Below, piece after piece: positions 1 through 11,830 of a stretch of DNA of 64,000 nt (positions within the stretch are counted from its first letter, which is position 1; each line of letters opens with the position of its first letter). A program made the translations under genes and the position numbers. Below the pieces are notes generated by a model. That model worked only from the letters and a program-made list of their open reading frames with translations, did no database searches and was not told the origin of the DNA. Origin of the DNA: Anthonomus grandis grandis. Its lineage: Eukaryota > Arthropoda > Insecta > Coleoptera > Curculionidae. The stretch spans positions 21,572,227 through 21,636,226 of the forward strand of contig NC_065546.1 in the NCBI RefSeq assembly GCF_022605725.1, given 5' to 3'.

Positions 1-663
1 TCGCCAACGAATGATGTTCCAGCACGATGGCTGTCCAGTACATTTCGCCCGAAATGTTCGGGAGTTTTTAGATGCTACCTACCCTGGTATATAGATAGGA
101 CGGGGCGGTACCTTTCCATGGCCGTCTAGATCACCAGACCTAACGTTCCTGGATTTTTATTTATGGGATCGAGTTAAAGAAATTGTTTTTGCAACAAGAC
201 CTACGACGCGACAAAATATGATTGGTCGGATTAGGGATTGCATGCAGACTCTCTCATTTGCTGAGGTAGAGACTGCAGTTTTGTCTACCGAACAAAAGAT
301 GTTTCGGTGCATAGAAAATGATGGAATGCATTTTGAACATTTGGGGAGGCACTAAATAAATTATGTGTATAACATATTATTTATTGTACCACCTAAGATT
401 TCTTAAAATTGTATGTAGAATTTAAATATCAAATAACATATTATAGAGTGTTCTATTTAAAATAAGCAAATTTTCATCTACATCCAGTATCATCAAAATT
501 GTTACAAGTGTCAAATTATTTTATTGTTGTATCTTAAATTAACTTTTCTGTGGTATGGTATGGTGCCAAATTTTCAAAACTTTCCTATAGAACAACTATA
601 AACTGTATGCACAGTTTTCTCAAAATAGGCCAATTTGGTCAACTTTATTTAGTTAACACCCTG
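1..663 (+). mobile_element. Mariner-like element, 3' half (left part outside window)
   Basis: The 3' part of an IS630/Tc1/mariner element. The transposase end (2-355) is followed by about 300 bp of AT-rich 3' sequence, which finishes in CACCCTG at 657-663 followed by TA. The same terminus flanks the other mariners here (7233-8241, 53336-55323, 60183-61762), so I take 663 as the right end and 664-665 as the TA target copy. The left end lies outside the window. Confidence 0.85.
2..355 (+). pseudogene. Mariner transposase C-terminus (DD41D spacing), one stop
   Basis: C-terminal 117 codons of a DDE transposase that cuts and pastes DNA at TA sites. Visible motifs are FQHDGCPVHF, which carries the second catalytic Asp, and SRSPDLTFLDFYLW, which carries the third acidic residue. 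Counting gives 41 residues between the two Asp, a DD41D signature shared by the copies at 54309 and 60478. A TAG stop interrupts the stretch where relatives read RWIGRGG. The reading frame then runs to TAA at 353-355. The N-terminal DNA-binding region is outside the window. Confidence 0.88.
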
Positions 664-1429
664 TATAAATAAACGTATAATGATCAATTCTATATCTCGG
701 ATTTTCTAAAACACTACTGAGTTTGTTTCTTTTTAAAAATACTTAGTTAGTACGAGTTTATTCAGCTTGTCTAAGCAAATAGGAGTTTATCGCCATTTTT
801 GTCATTTTTATTTTCGAATGGACACTTTTTTTTATAACTTTTGTTTAAGAAATGATATCGAAGGGCCGTTTTCTCCAGTTTCTTTGGTTTTCTTCTCCGC
901 TTTTAATGACGTAAAAAAATATATATAGTTGCATTTGAGTTTTTTGAAATAATCCGTCAGAAATGGTTAGTCACAAGTCAACGCCCTCTAGCGGATTTTA
1001 GGAAAAGTAATTTGAAATGTTTTTTTGGTTGAAAAAGTAAGGCAACAATAGACTTAAAAAAAATATGTTTAAAAAAAATCAGTCCAGTTATAGCTGATTT
1101 TCAGCTGTTTTCTTTAATCAAGCTAAAAACGCCCCCCACCACTTTATTTGACAACTGACAGAAATTTTTGTAGAAACTTTTTTGTGAGGAAATCTTCCTA
1201 GAATATTAATATAATATTTTGAGGTGTACGTTATTGGAGGTTTTTTGGCAAAAATGCAATTTTAAGATTTAAAGAAGCTGTGGCGCCCTCTAGCGGTTGA
1301 CCAATAAACTTTAAAATAATTTCCAGCATTTTTTTTTGGCCACTTTTATTACAAAATTTTTTTTTTCAAGGCGCTACGACTATTAGGGCCTGAGATATCG
1401 CCGACGTCCATTCTTAGTTGGCCACCCGG
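664..1429. repeat. Non-coding repeat with mariner-like right end
   Basis: There is no coding signal. The 13-mer CGCCCTCTAGCGG occurs twice, at 982-994 and 1284-1296. The segment ends at GGCCACCCGG (1420-1429) followed by TA, which in reverse reads like a mariner terminus (CCGGGTGGCCAAC). It may be a non-autonomous mariner derivative, but no matching left terminus was found, so the extent is uncertain. Confidence 0.35.
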
Positions 1430-1569
1430 TACATTGATTACTAGATTTTTTTAATTCAATTAATATAATATCCCTGAAATAGGTCAAGTTGTAAAAAATA
1501 TATTGCACCTGAAAGAGAATCCAATATTTTATTTATATATGGTATAAATAAAATATTTTTTTTACTTTT

Positions 1570-3130
1570 TTTGGAACTATTAGCAAAGGTGCTGACCACT
1601 GTGATTTAGTTGTTTCTATTATACCGTCCTTTAACATTTTATTAACCTGTTCGCGAAGTTCTTATTTTTGTCGAAGTTCTTATCTTATTATGAATGTGGT
1701 ATATTATTTTACATAAACAATTTTTGCATCCTTTTTTAACCCAATATTCTGTTTACAAAAATAACAAGTTGTTAAAGGATCGTTTTGTAAATAAAATGTG
1801 TCAGCATATTTTGCTATTATTTGCTGAATAGAGAATTCTTTGGTCAAATGGAATATTTCATAGTTGCTTAATTTTTTGATTTTTGGATTAAAATGTTTTA
1901 AAATTGCTTCTTCGTCGTAAGTATAAATTAATTTGACAGAAGTAATTTTATTTAAATTCGGTTTACCTATACTTCCAGCAACAAAAATCCGTTGACCTAT
2001 CAAAAAATCATGAATCGTGTTTACGTTATTTACGTGCAATTCTATACTAGCAGAACCCAGTCCTACCAGTGACCCGAAAATGCCTTTTATTTATGTTTGT
2101 TCTGTATAGTGAGCTCTTTCAGTATTTGGTATATATTTATGAAAAATTACACTTACTGATGCACCTGTATCTCGTAAAAATTAATATTTTTTTTATTTAT
2201 ACAGCAAACTTAAAAAGTTGAACCATTTGACCCAAAAATATGTGAATTTTTAGGTTCGAAAAAACCGATGTTGATTGGGATTTACCTCGGACCGATTTTC
2301 TATTACAAAATTTTGTTTTTAAAACTTTTTAATCAGAATTTTGGATAGCATATATCCTATTGTGATGAACTCGGCAAAAATTTCGTCTATTATTAAAATT
2401 TTCACGAGAAGAATATTGTCTTGGCTTATTAGTTTGGCCTCTAAAAGAATTATTACAATTTTGCCAAAATTTATTATTAGAATTACTTCCACAGAAATGT
2501 GTAGCAAAGCTTCTACCCCTACTACCATGTTGATGTCGATTACTGCGACTATTATAATAGAAAATCTGATGACAATCCTTCCTGACAGTAACGAGCTTAC
2601 TTTATTTAGCTCCTCAACTAATTTTTATATAATATAGTGCCTTTACTATGGTTTTTAAGTCGTTAATATGCAATCCATTAGCTAAAACGGACATGGTTAA
2701 CTTCTCATTATTTACTCTGCTTAACAGCCAAACTGTCAATATTGCCATCTGCTTGACTAATAGTAAGGGTTATAAGTAGCTCCTGTACATGCTTTCCAAC
2801 ATCCTCAATTGATTTTGAACCCTGCTTACTATTATTAAGCCGAAAAGACAATGCTAATGCTGTCTACTTCGGAATAAAATGATTTTTAAGATCAGCTAAA
2901 AGAGCACCGCAAGAAGTATAATTATTGTTAAGTCTTATTTTTGCATTTTGCGATACAAATTGACACAATATACAATTTGTTCTCAGCTTCTAATTACTTC
3001 CTGTCTGATTTTCCAGTCCAAGTTTTTCTTGCAATGCCTTAAGCAAAATAGTATCAGATAAAAAGACACTACACACTGTTACTTCTGTGGATTGAGTTTT
3101 CCTCATTTTGTTACTTTATTTGCTACTTTA
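1570..3130 (-). pseudogene. gag-protease-RT start of gypsy element (broken)
   Basis: Degraded polyprotein read on the minus strand. Gag covers about 3130-2320; its best-conserved part (2880-2940 and 2400-2530) matches the gag at 22749-23120. An aspartyl protease active site, DTGASVSV, lies around 2145-2175. Next comes a protease-RT linker open at 2039-1704 (111 aa). Past its stop, frame-shifted sequence resembling the RT entry motif (MLKDGIIETTKSQWSAPL) continues to about 1570. That domain order is typical of Ty3/gypsy elements. Multiple stops and frameshifts make it non-functional. Assignment to the 412/mdg1 group is by resemblance of the linker and is tentative. Confidence 0.75.
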
Positions 3131-3170
3131 GTCAATTTTATTGACATATTCTATGCCACTGACAGGTTCG

Positions 3171-3428
3171 CTATATAATATGTTCATCAGTACCATGTTC
3201 TTTACCAGGTTCCAAATAAGACTAAATTTTATTTTACTATTAAATGGGTATATCAACTTTTATTACTTACTATATTTCCCTTATGTCATCAACCCACTTA
3301 TACTTATAGCTACTTAATATTATTACATTAATACGTATAGCTACTTAATACTCTTAATAATATACGATACTTACATACTAACCCCACGTGCCTTATACAA
3401 TATTAAACCTACTTATACTATATGTTAC
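3171..3428 (-). repeat. 5' LTR of gypsy copy 1
   Basis: Aligns by eye with the LTRs at 22029-22298 and 23458-24179 (shared blocks include CCCACGTGCCTTATA and ACCTACTTATACTATATG). It ends in TTACG where the other copies end in TTACA. The internal edge near 3171 is blurred by small deletions. Confidence 0.7.
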
Positions 3429-4289
3429 GACCTATAAAAGATAAAAATTATCGACTAAGAAACAATATTGACTGTTATTATTTTAGATTCTGTTTGCTTT
3501 TTAACAAGGAAAAATAACAAACCAGCAAACCGCGAGTTCCCACGCTAAAAAGAAAAACACAAGCATTCTCTTCCAGTGTGCTTCTAACCCTAATACATCA
3601 AAACATCAAGAAAAACCCTCAACGTCATATTTCTCGGACTCGAACGGTCATCATCCCTTTCAATATCAAGTAACCCGCGTCCGTTGACAGAAGAATTACC
3701 GAGGCCGATCCAAACAACTGCCGTCCACAATGGCGCCGTTGGTCCCTTCAGACAAAAGAATATAGCGGCAGCAGCGCTGGAGCGCGTTCCTTTTATTTTC
3801 TGCGCTCTCGTATATCACTATTTTTCTCGTGGGCTCCTATGGGATATATTTGAATGAATTTTGATTATTTTTGGTTGAACGGATACACAGTCAGAAAAAT
3901 ATACAAATAAAATGGCAAAATATCTTTATTTTAAGATCAGATTTGTTACCGACTGTTTGTAACATTAAATATTATTAAAATAATAATGATAATAATAATT
4001 ATAATATTGTGTCTTATTCATTTATATATTGATAACATAAAATATTCTAACAATGGCGAAGTTCATGTATATTACATGCTCTTCCACGCAACCATCTTAA
4101 GTATTTAAATATACAACTAACTTCTTAATATTACATTTGCCTGCTGTTATGCTAAATTAATGCAAATACTACAATAAACAAGCTATAAATACAGGCTATA
4201 GAGAATCTTCTTTAAGAACACATGTTCTATATAAGATCAAGAGTAATGACAATAGTCTAAAAAAATGTAAGTTCATACCGGTCTCCTAA
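3429..4289. other. No gene seen; GC-rich patch and AT microsatellite
   Basis: A GC-richer island (about 3530-3830) stands out from the AT-rich surroundings. It contains an ATG in good context (CCACAATGGCGCC near 3727) that stays open for only 11 codons. Downstream there is an AAT/ATA-rich microsatellite (about 3970-4005). I see no splice-supported exon. The island could be a promoter or an unrecognised repeat. Confidence 0.4.
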
Positions 4290-6790
4290 GTGACAACACA
4301 TGGTTTCGACATCTGAAAACTTAAAGACGACTTAATTTCACTCGGTAAATCATTATATATTTTTATACTGTTGTAAGAAAAGGATCACTGGAATAAAGCA
4401 ATGTGATGCTTGGGGATTGAATATCTGGTGCAAATACCACCATACTTTCACGTTTGATCAATTTACTATGTATGGGGGAGTTTTAGATTCATTAATTTTA
4501 AATATTAGACAGGCCTTATGTATATTAAAACGCTCATCTAAGTTCAACCAGTAGGAGTCACGAATGCAGCTGGAGACATGGTCAAACTTTTGAAGACCAA
4601 ATGTAAACTGTAGGCACCAATTTTGAAGTCTTTGCAATGATCTTCTAGTCTTAAGCATGGCCAATATACTACATCACAGTATGAAAAAGAGGATAACACT
4701 AGTGCATCACGCAGCTTTAAATTAATTTCTTTTGTTAAGTATTCTTTATGTTTATAGAGAGTTTAAATATTAAGGGTTGCTGTGTTTATTCATTTAGAGA
4801 CATATTGAGTAAATCTTAAGTCATTATCAAGAATTAGTCCCAAGTTACGGAAACAGTCGGTAAATTTTAAGTGCACCTCATTTAGAGTTAGATTGAAACA
4901 TTTATTATTTAGGAGCACACTTGCATTTTTACCAAATTACAACACTTCTGTTTTATCTTCGTTTAGCAGTAAGGAATGTGTCTTCGACATTTTTGAAATA
5001 TTTTGTAAATCTTCATTTATTCTTTGACAAGCAATATTGGCGTCCTTCAGATGAAAAGAATAATAAATTTGGGAATCATCCGCATAACAGTGTTGTCTAC
5101 AGTGCTTTAAAAACTTATAAAAAAGCGCAGAGTAAGTTATATATAAAAGGGGAACCAGCACACTACCTTGAGGAACGCCCTTTAAGTTGGGCCGGAAAGA
5201 TGACTAGTTTCCGCCATATATAACTCTTTGCTGACGATTAGTTAGCTCACAAAGAAAAGAACTGTATTTTTAGAAAAGCTAAAGTAAGAAAGTATTTCGC
5301 TTATCAGATCAAGATCAAGGGTATCAAAGACTTTGCTGAAATCTAATAGTACTAAGCAAGTAATTAGGCCCCTACCAGTATCTATAAAGATGTCATCGAT
5401 AACTTTTAATAAGGCAGTTGTGGTACTATGTGCAGGTCTAAATTCCGATTGTATTTCAGGTAATATGTTATTTTGAGAAAGAAATTTAGAAATTTGGGAT
5501 GCAATAATTTTTTTCATAACACTAGATGCTGTACATAGCAAGCTGACAGGCCTCTGATGAATCAATTCAGAGACAGCGTTCTTTTTAGGCACCGATACCA
5601 CATTTGCTGCTTTCTAAATTTCAAAACACGTAATAGTAGCGAGACATAAATTATAAATACAAGTAAAATGTCCAATCAAGGTTGGAAGGATTAATAAAAG
5701 CATTTTTAAATTTATGTTATCTACACCCACAGCATTGCTTTTAAGTGAATTAAATGTTGTAATGACTTTATTCTCCGACACTGAAAATCACATGGCTCAT
5801 TAATAAACTTTTGATTCTTATAGATATTTAAAATACCCTTGTCTTTATCCGAGTCAGATTGTGAGACAAGAGGCTATTTATTTGTAAAAAAAATCATTAA
5901 AGTCATTCGTCGTAGTTTCTAAATCTGACTCTTGAAATTTTTTTAAATTTGGAATTCTAAATCTGAAGTATTTTAGAGTTCCAAAATGCCTTTGGATTAT
6001 TTCTATATTTAAAATTCAGAAATGCCTTTTTTTCAGCTTTGATACATTTATTGGTAAAATTTCTCATTTGCTTAAAGTAATTCCACGTTCTGTCACTTGC
6101 CAATTTTTTTGGCGCCTAATAAGCTTATTATAGTTTTATAAGAAGCAAATTGATCAAAAATTTGAACAAAGCTACTATTCCAAAAAGACAAAGATTCATT
6201 TACATCCCCCAGTAAGTAAAAGTAATTTCAGTGTATTTTTTGTATCTCAGCCATGAAGCAATAATTGTCAAAACTTGAGAAATCTCCGTACATTTTAAAT
6301 ATTGCAGTAGGTTTATCCGAATATTAAGCTTAATATTCTAAGATACAAAGTGATGATCAGAAATATCTTCCATATTTATCACTTGAATATTACTTACCAG
6401 CTCTGGTGTAGAAGTAATCATTAAGCCAATCTAATCGAATTTCTAGTTACCCGAGTCGGATCTTTGATAATGCGGGAGAGACCAAGTCTTTTGAAAAAGA
6501 AGAAAAGAGCAAAGTAGCAGGACATGTGGTTAACATGTTGACGTTAAAATGCCACCAAATAGAAGGACATCAAATTGCGGTGCAAAATAGGTAATAGTCT
6601 ACTATAAAAATTTCAAGCACTCCTTAATGTTACCACTCGGACGTCAATAACAAGGCCCCAGACAAACATGTTTTCCTGCAACCTTGATGGTAATCCAAAG
6701 ATGGTCCAGCATAGTATCATCATACCTAGGCAGATTTAAAACTTTAATTTAGATCAGTCCTTTGTTTAAAATAAGTTAGGACTATCTCAA
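4290..6790 (-). pseudogene. Jockey/CR1-like LINE ORF2 (EN-RT), degraded
   Basis: Minus-strand non-LTR retrotransposon ORF2, the enzyme that nicks target DNA and copies the element RNA into it. Traces in order: endonuclease C-terminus near 6460-6380 (KDPTRVTRNS-like), a linker, and RT. The best RT stretch is 5601-5242, with PVSLLCTASSVMKKIIASQ, SEFRPAHSTTTAL and LLDFSKVFD. The catalytic motif is intact as YADDSQIYY at about 5083-5055. The thumb and C-terminal tail include NWCLQFTFGLQKFDHV (4620-4560) and continue to about 4290. Stops and frameshifts interrupt every domain. The 5' end is missing or unrecognisable beyond about 6790. Confidence 0.82.
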
Positions 6791-7230
6791 ATGATAAGTC
6801 ATAAACTCCTTTCATTAAATCATTTCTTATTAAAATATGCCATTCAGTTCAAAATATAATTAGAAATATGTAAGATATACTCAATGAAATGGTACTGTTT
6901 TCTAAATAGTTTATAAAATATCATTAGGTCAAGTTTAACTTAAATGGTTTTTGAATTTTGATCTAAAAAGTACATGTTGTTTTTTGATACTTCTTTTCGT
7001 TAACTAACTAGATTTTTATGATTTGTTATTTATGTTGCAAAAATTTTCCATGCTAATAGGGTTTCTTTCAGAAAATATTATTTAAATAAAATTATTTTTT
7101 ATCCTTCTAATAAATATCTACTATAAAAATATATGTTTAAAAAGTGTTAATAAGGGTGTAATTTCTCTTCCTTTGTAATTTCAGTAAAAACTTTTCCATT
7201 TTTGTTGTTGTTCATGGTTTTCTTTCATTA
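6791..7230. other. AT-rich, nothing recognised
   Basis: Strongly AT-rich sequence between the LINE and the next mariner. It has no ORF of interest and no clear repeat ends. Confidence 0.5.
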
Positions 7231-7232
7231 TA

Positions 7233-8241
7233 CAGTGTGAAACATAAGTGATAATAAAACTTACTTGAGTTTTAAATATTATTAAAATTTTATAAAATTA
7301 AATGCTTGAAATGAAAAATAAGATTGTCCAAACCTTCATGCAATCTTCTCCCCATCGATTGTGGCACACGTTGGAATATTCCTGGAATGTTACGTATGAC
7401 ATTAAAAGCATCTACAATTCTGTTTCTAAAATTATTTGCATCCGCAATTGGCTATAAATAAGCGATTACAGATATCTCCAAAAGAAATATTCCAGTGTCA
7501 CCATTTAGCCGAGAAGGGAAAAAAGATGGTCTAATAGGATGATAACCAAGAATTCCTACCCAAGCATTCACTGAAAACTACTGTTGTAGAGTTTTTCTAA
7601 TGACATGGGAAGTTTCGTAGTCCGAAAAAATATTTTTTTGAAGAAACCACCGGCATCTAATCGTGCAGGAAAATCTCTTGGCAACACTGCTTGCACCCAT
7701 TAAACGTGGCATGGATAAAGTAAATTTGAGTGCAAAACCTTCCAAACTCTTTGATGGCTAATGTCAAACTGTAAAGAATAAAAGATGTAATTTATTGGGT
7801 AAGCGCTTGTGGTAAAGTCGACGGGCTTCTGCAGCATTTTTATCTGTAAGCCCATTAATAAAATTCATTTGAGCTGCTCCACAGTTATCTGTACACTAAA
7901 ACAATTTCAACTAATAGTACCTGGTAAATGTTAATATAAAAACATCGAAATTTTCTCATCAGAGCTATTTTTTTTAAATAATTTTTAAGCATTTAATTTT
8001 CTTATGGAAGCCAGAGACCGGCCGAGATCTGATTTTTAGTTATTTTCTTTAAACGAAACAAGATATGTTTAAGATGTAAGAGGCAAAAAGGTTTTTTTAA
8101 TTGTTTTATTTAAAAAAAATAACACTCTGTATCTCGAAAACAAAGCGTCTCCAGGCATATATGTATATGAACTTTTTACTTAGGAGTAATAATACAAGGA
8201 ATCCCCCTTAAAATTAAAGTCATCACTTATGTTACACCCTG
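7233..8241 (-). mobile_element. Mariner-like element with both TIRs and TA target site
   Basis: About 1.0 kb element bounded by CAGTGTGAAACATAAGTGAT (7233 on) and, inverted, CAGGGTGTAACATAAGTGAT (ending 8241). TA dinucleotides stand at 7231-7232 and 8242-8243. The right terminus keeps the CAGGGTG start, and the left has CAGTGTG. The interior holds a degraded minus-strand transposase. At this length it is internally deleted compared with the 1.58-kb element at 60183. Confidence 0.82.
7280..7890 (-). pseudogene. DUF4817-type mariner transposase, heavily decayed
   Basis: Minus-strand remnants in shifting frames. They are an N-terminal helix-turn-helix piece (AAEARRLYHKRLPNK near 7840-7790), a middle piece of the VNAWVGILGYH and FFPSRLNGDTG type (7570-7490), and a C-terminal piece (RNRIVDAFNVIRNIPG near 7430-7380). 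The order matches the family, but the block containing the second and third catalytic residues is not recognisable and seems deleted. Confidence 0.7.
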
Positions 8242-8917
8242 TATATTAAGTCTCTTAAGTTTGCATATTTATCGTTTTACTTTATATTAGTCCTAGAAGC
8301 ACCCAAATCGAATGCTCTTAGTTTAAAGCTTTCAATTTTATTAGTAAAGTGAAGCTTCTCTAAGATCAAATTTATCTTAAAAAATATAGACAGTGCTTTA
8401 TTTAAAACTTTTCTTTCAATCTATATAAATTACCTAATATTACCTAACTCAAATGCTACGTCCACGCTCTTTATAGTTAACACAATTATATCTCTAGGAG
8501 TTTTACTCTTCAAAAGCAAGACCGAGGCGAACTATAAGCTTAAAAATAAAATATATAAAGCTTGCTTTAATTTTTTTTATTTGAAATGAAAATAGAAGAT
8601 ATACACAGACAATGATGTTTTAATTATGGAAAATACATTGCCTGGCTTTGCAAATGGATCTTAAGATGTGTTCCTATAATATGATTGTTATTAGTAGTCA
8701 CACAGTCAAAAATCCTATATTAATTATACGCTGAAAAAGATGTAACGAAACAAAAAATAATATTGACAAGAAAAAATAACTTAGAATTAAAGATTAATAA
8801 ATTGATTATTGACTAGGTTAATTCAATTATCCAACTAGGCTTGGTTTATTGTGAGTAGTAGACTGGACATCAGTGATCTTGTATAGATCGCACCTATTTA
8901 GATTTCCACCAGCTCTT
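8242..8917. other. AT-rich, nothing recognised
   Basis: Lies between the mariner right end and the piggyBac left TTAA. I see no ORF, RNA gene or clear repeat end. Confidence 0.5.
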
Positions 8918-8921
8918 TTAA

Positions 8922-11316
8922 TCCTTTCGACACGACTTTTAGCTGCTAATATATTTCTGGTTTTTATCAGTTAAATATATTGTTGGGCATCCTAAGAACA
9001 CACTTATACATTTTTGATATTTTTTTTATTTTTTTTTTACAAAAAAATTTTCTTGGGATAAATATGTCTCTGCAGTAATATAATGTGGGACAAATTCATC
9101 CCAAAATCATCACAGCCATAATAAAAGTAGGTGTACTTGAAAAATTACGTTTGTTTTTATTTGGCATCAGGTGACAATATAACAAAAATAACAAACTCAA
9201 AAATATAATTATTACGTGTGATGGGGCGTGAAGCATCCAAGACGCAATGAAACCTGACATTGTTGGCAAACTATTTTGGTTCTTTTTTCGATTTTTCTCG
9301 ATTTGCATCTGTTGCACCTATTTCTACCACTTTTTTTAATCGGTAGATGATCTTCTACATTTGAGATTGTCTTGACTTGTTTGGAAACACGCCTACGCTT
9401 ACGAGATCTCTTTTGAAGTGCCTCGTGCCCTTTGAATGAAAAGCGCCCTTTTGAATGAAGGCATTTAAAACTGCTATCATTAGCATGCTATAAAAAAACC
9501 TTCTTCCACCATTTATTGCTCCTTCTGTTTAGATCATTCAAAGAAATAATCTGATCGGCATGATCAACGCCGCTCATAAATTTGTTATAAAAAATTATAG
9601 CTTCTGGACATTTGACTTCTTTTAGATCCCCGTCCTTCATTTTGCGCTGTATTATACCTGTTGAGCTATCAATGCAATTGGTCATCAACAGTACGTCTTA
9701 TCTATTCTTTCATCTGGTAGCTAGAATTCGTTCTCGACACACGGCCATCTTACATTCTCCTGCAAATTTTGGTGTATTTTTTCTATGGGCGATGTATGTT
9801 CCTATGCAAGCATACTCTATTTGGTATAGGAGCAAGGTAGCCGTGAAAAAGCGATCAAAACAAATTACTAAATTTGGGTTTGTTATGGATTTTGCTAATT
9901 TCAAGACCACGCGTTCTCCAAGTGTCCCATCTATAAATTTATTTTCTTTTTCACAGTAGATATTAGTGTCATATACATAGCCGCTAATAGCATTACATCG
10001 AATCCACAACTTTATCCCCCTCTTTATGGGTTTCAGAGGGAGGTATTGCCTTAGTGAAGACCACCTCCTGACCTTGGTCATAGATTCATCTACGGATTAA
10101 AATGTACTGTCGGTCCTGGCAGCTAAAAATGTTTTTTTTAAACATTCAACCACATCTTTAATTTAGTAAAGTTTCGATGCATTTACTGGCTTTAAAGGCT
10201 CATTAAAATCAAACTTAAACATCAATAGCAAAAATTAATCTCTTGAAATTGCTTCTTTTATAGCTTCGTTAGCCAGTGACTTGTGTTTGGACCAATACTT
10301 GTGCATACTTGGGACACGATTGTACGACATAATTAGCAATGAGCTTAATAAAATTTTCATCTCACCAGGTGACATTTTTTGGTACCTTTTCTTTTTCGCA
10401 GATATAAATATCTTTGGTCAGGTATTTGTATAATGACCAATCTGCATAATTAGACTTTTTGGAAAAAGTTTATAAAAATACTGAATAATTATCGAAGATT
10501 GATCGATGTCCGCTTTTATAACAGGTTCTGGTGAAATGGAATGTCTAGATGTAAAATTCAGGTGTTTCTAGTCCAGTCAAATAAAACAGCGTCATTTTGA
10601 TCAGTCAATTAAAACTGCTCAATTCATCCTCCATAAGTTTAACATCTATATTTGCGTCATCAATTTGTTTCATCATTTTCATCACATTCTGACGAAGACC
10701 TGCTTTCAGAACATGCATTATCTGCATCTTTACCATCATCTCTGTCGTGGAAAGGATCCTCTTCAACATCCGATAAATTATCAACAAGGTACTGCTAATT
10801 CACCTGCTGATAATCGCTGATTTTTTCTAAAATTTAATAAATAATTATTATACTACAACATACTGCAGGGATAATTATGTTTCACGCTCTAATACTGCTA
10901 GGGACATATTATAAAATCCTACCGCGTTATAACATGGCTGGAATATATATGTCCCACTGACTACTTTTTTGTGCTAAACATTCTATAAAAAAATTAAAAA
11001 TAAATAATGTCAATTACCTTTTACTCATACTACTTGCAGCACTTCGAATACAGCCAATATACAAGGTAATTTCCGGTTTATGAACCAAAAACGCCAAAAA
11101 AACCTGTGCACACCTTGAAAGCCACCGGGCTTCTACGAGTATTACGTTTCTACTGCGAGCACAAATGCCGAGATTGTACGTCGTAGCTCGGGAATCCCGT
11201 TCGAGATATCCTTAATATTGAATTATCCCATCTCAATACATTACAAAGCGTTGTTTTAATTTTCGTGTTCTTAAAAAAATTCTTGGGACATTTATGACCC
11301 AGTAGTGTCAAAAGGG
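8922..11316 (-). mobile_element. piggyBac element 1, TTAA to TTAA
   Basis: A 2395-bp element. TTAA target copies sit at 8918-8921 and 11317-11320. The ends are TCCTTTCGACAC on the left and, inverted, CCCTTTTGACAC on the right (10 of 12 matches). TTAA targeting, the length near 2.4 kb and the internal transposase all fit piggyBac. A GGGACA/GGGATA-type repeat recurs just inside both ends. Confidence 0.85.
9096..10790 (-). pseudogene. piggyBac transposase (degraded, DDD triad visible)
   Basis: Minus-strand DDE_Tnp_1_7-type transposase. An acidic N-terminus (10787-10605, SDVEEDPFHDRDDG in a shifted frame) is followed by the core 10081-9710 and 9688-9488 in one frame, separated by a stop. All three catalytic Asp positions can be seen: SVDESMT (about 10100), ICFDRFF (about 9850) and SGVDHADQ (about 9560). 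A cysteine-rich C-terminus (RCNRCKS and CQQCQ, 9320-9230) matches the zinc-binding tail of the family. At least two frameshifts and several stops make it inactive. Confidence 0.88.
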
Positions 11317-11522
11317 TTAAAAAGACTTGGATCATTTGATCATGACACCTGTTATTCTACCTTCCACTTAAACTAAGTTCAACTATAACTTTTTAAATTA
11401 TGATAACTAGGTAATCGACCAGTAATGACAACATAAGAGGAGAGAGAAAATCCATTTTCATGTCCAAATAAATGCGCAGTTCTGAATTTTACTATTGTTC
11501 CTTATAAAAAGTTAGTTATTAA

Positions 11523-11550
11523 AAAGCGATGCTAGGAAAAGCATCGCTTT
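11523..11550. repeat. Perfect 10-bp hairpin
   Basis: AAAGCGATGC and its exact complement GCATCGCTTT are separated by 8 nt. It sits just outside the mariner remnant at 11560-11830 and may belong to it. No function is claimed. Confidence 0.8.
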
Positions 11551-11559
11551 GATCTAGTC

Positions 11560-11830
11560 ACAGATGTGTTAATTGATTCCCTAATAAATCATTTATGTAT
11601 CTTCTAAAAAATGCAACAGTTCTGCCTATTAATAAAGCCATCGAAGTAAGTAAGGACCTCATCGCCGAAAATGATTTTGTGTCCAAAATCAACAGGTTGC
11701 TCGAGGATCAAATCTCGCGAACTGCCATGATTTTTTTGTTCTGAACGACCTCTAAAAGCTGGTATCGTATGTTTCTCATTACTCACCAAACCAGTACTTT
11801 CGAATTTTGTCAATAATCTTTTCATTCTGT
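11560..11830 (-). pseudogene. Mariner transposase remnant (N-terminus joined to DDE start)
   Basis: Minus strand. The helix-turn-helix end (KRLLTKFESTGLVS, about 11825-11780) is followed directly by the first catalytic block (HKIIFGDEVLTYFDGF, 11680-11630) and NRQNCCIF. Relatives have well over 100 residues between these parts, so an internal deletion joined them. The trace fades at about 11560. No TIR was recognised. Confidence 0.65.

Larger units (their letters stand above)
1570..3428 (-). mobile_element. Gypsy (412/mdg1-like) retrotransposon fragment, copy 1
   Basis: Minus-strand LTR retrotransposon fragment. It reads from the 5' LTR (about 3171-3428) through gag and protease to the start of reverse transcriptase, and breaks off near 1570. 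Its LTR and gag are close relatives of the copy at 22029-24179. No 3' LTR or later pol was found on the low-coordinate side, so the element is truncated there. Confidence 0.75.
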
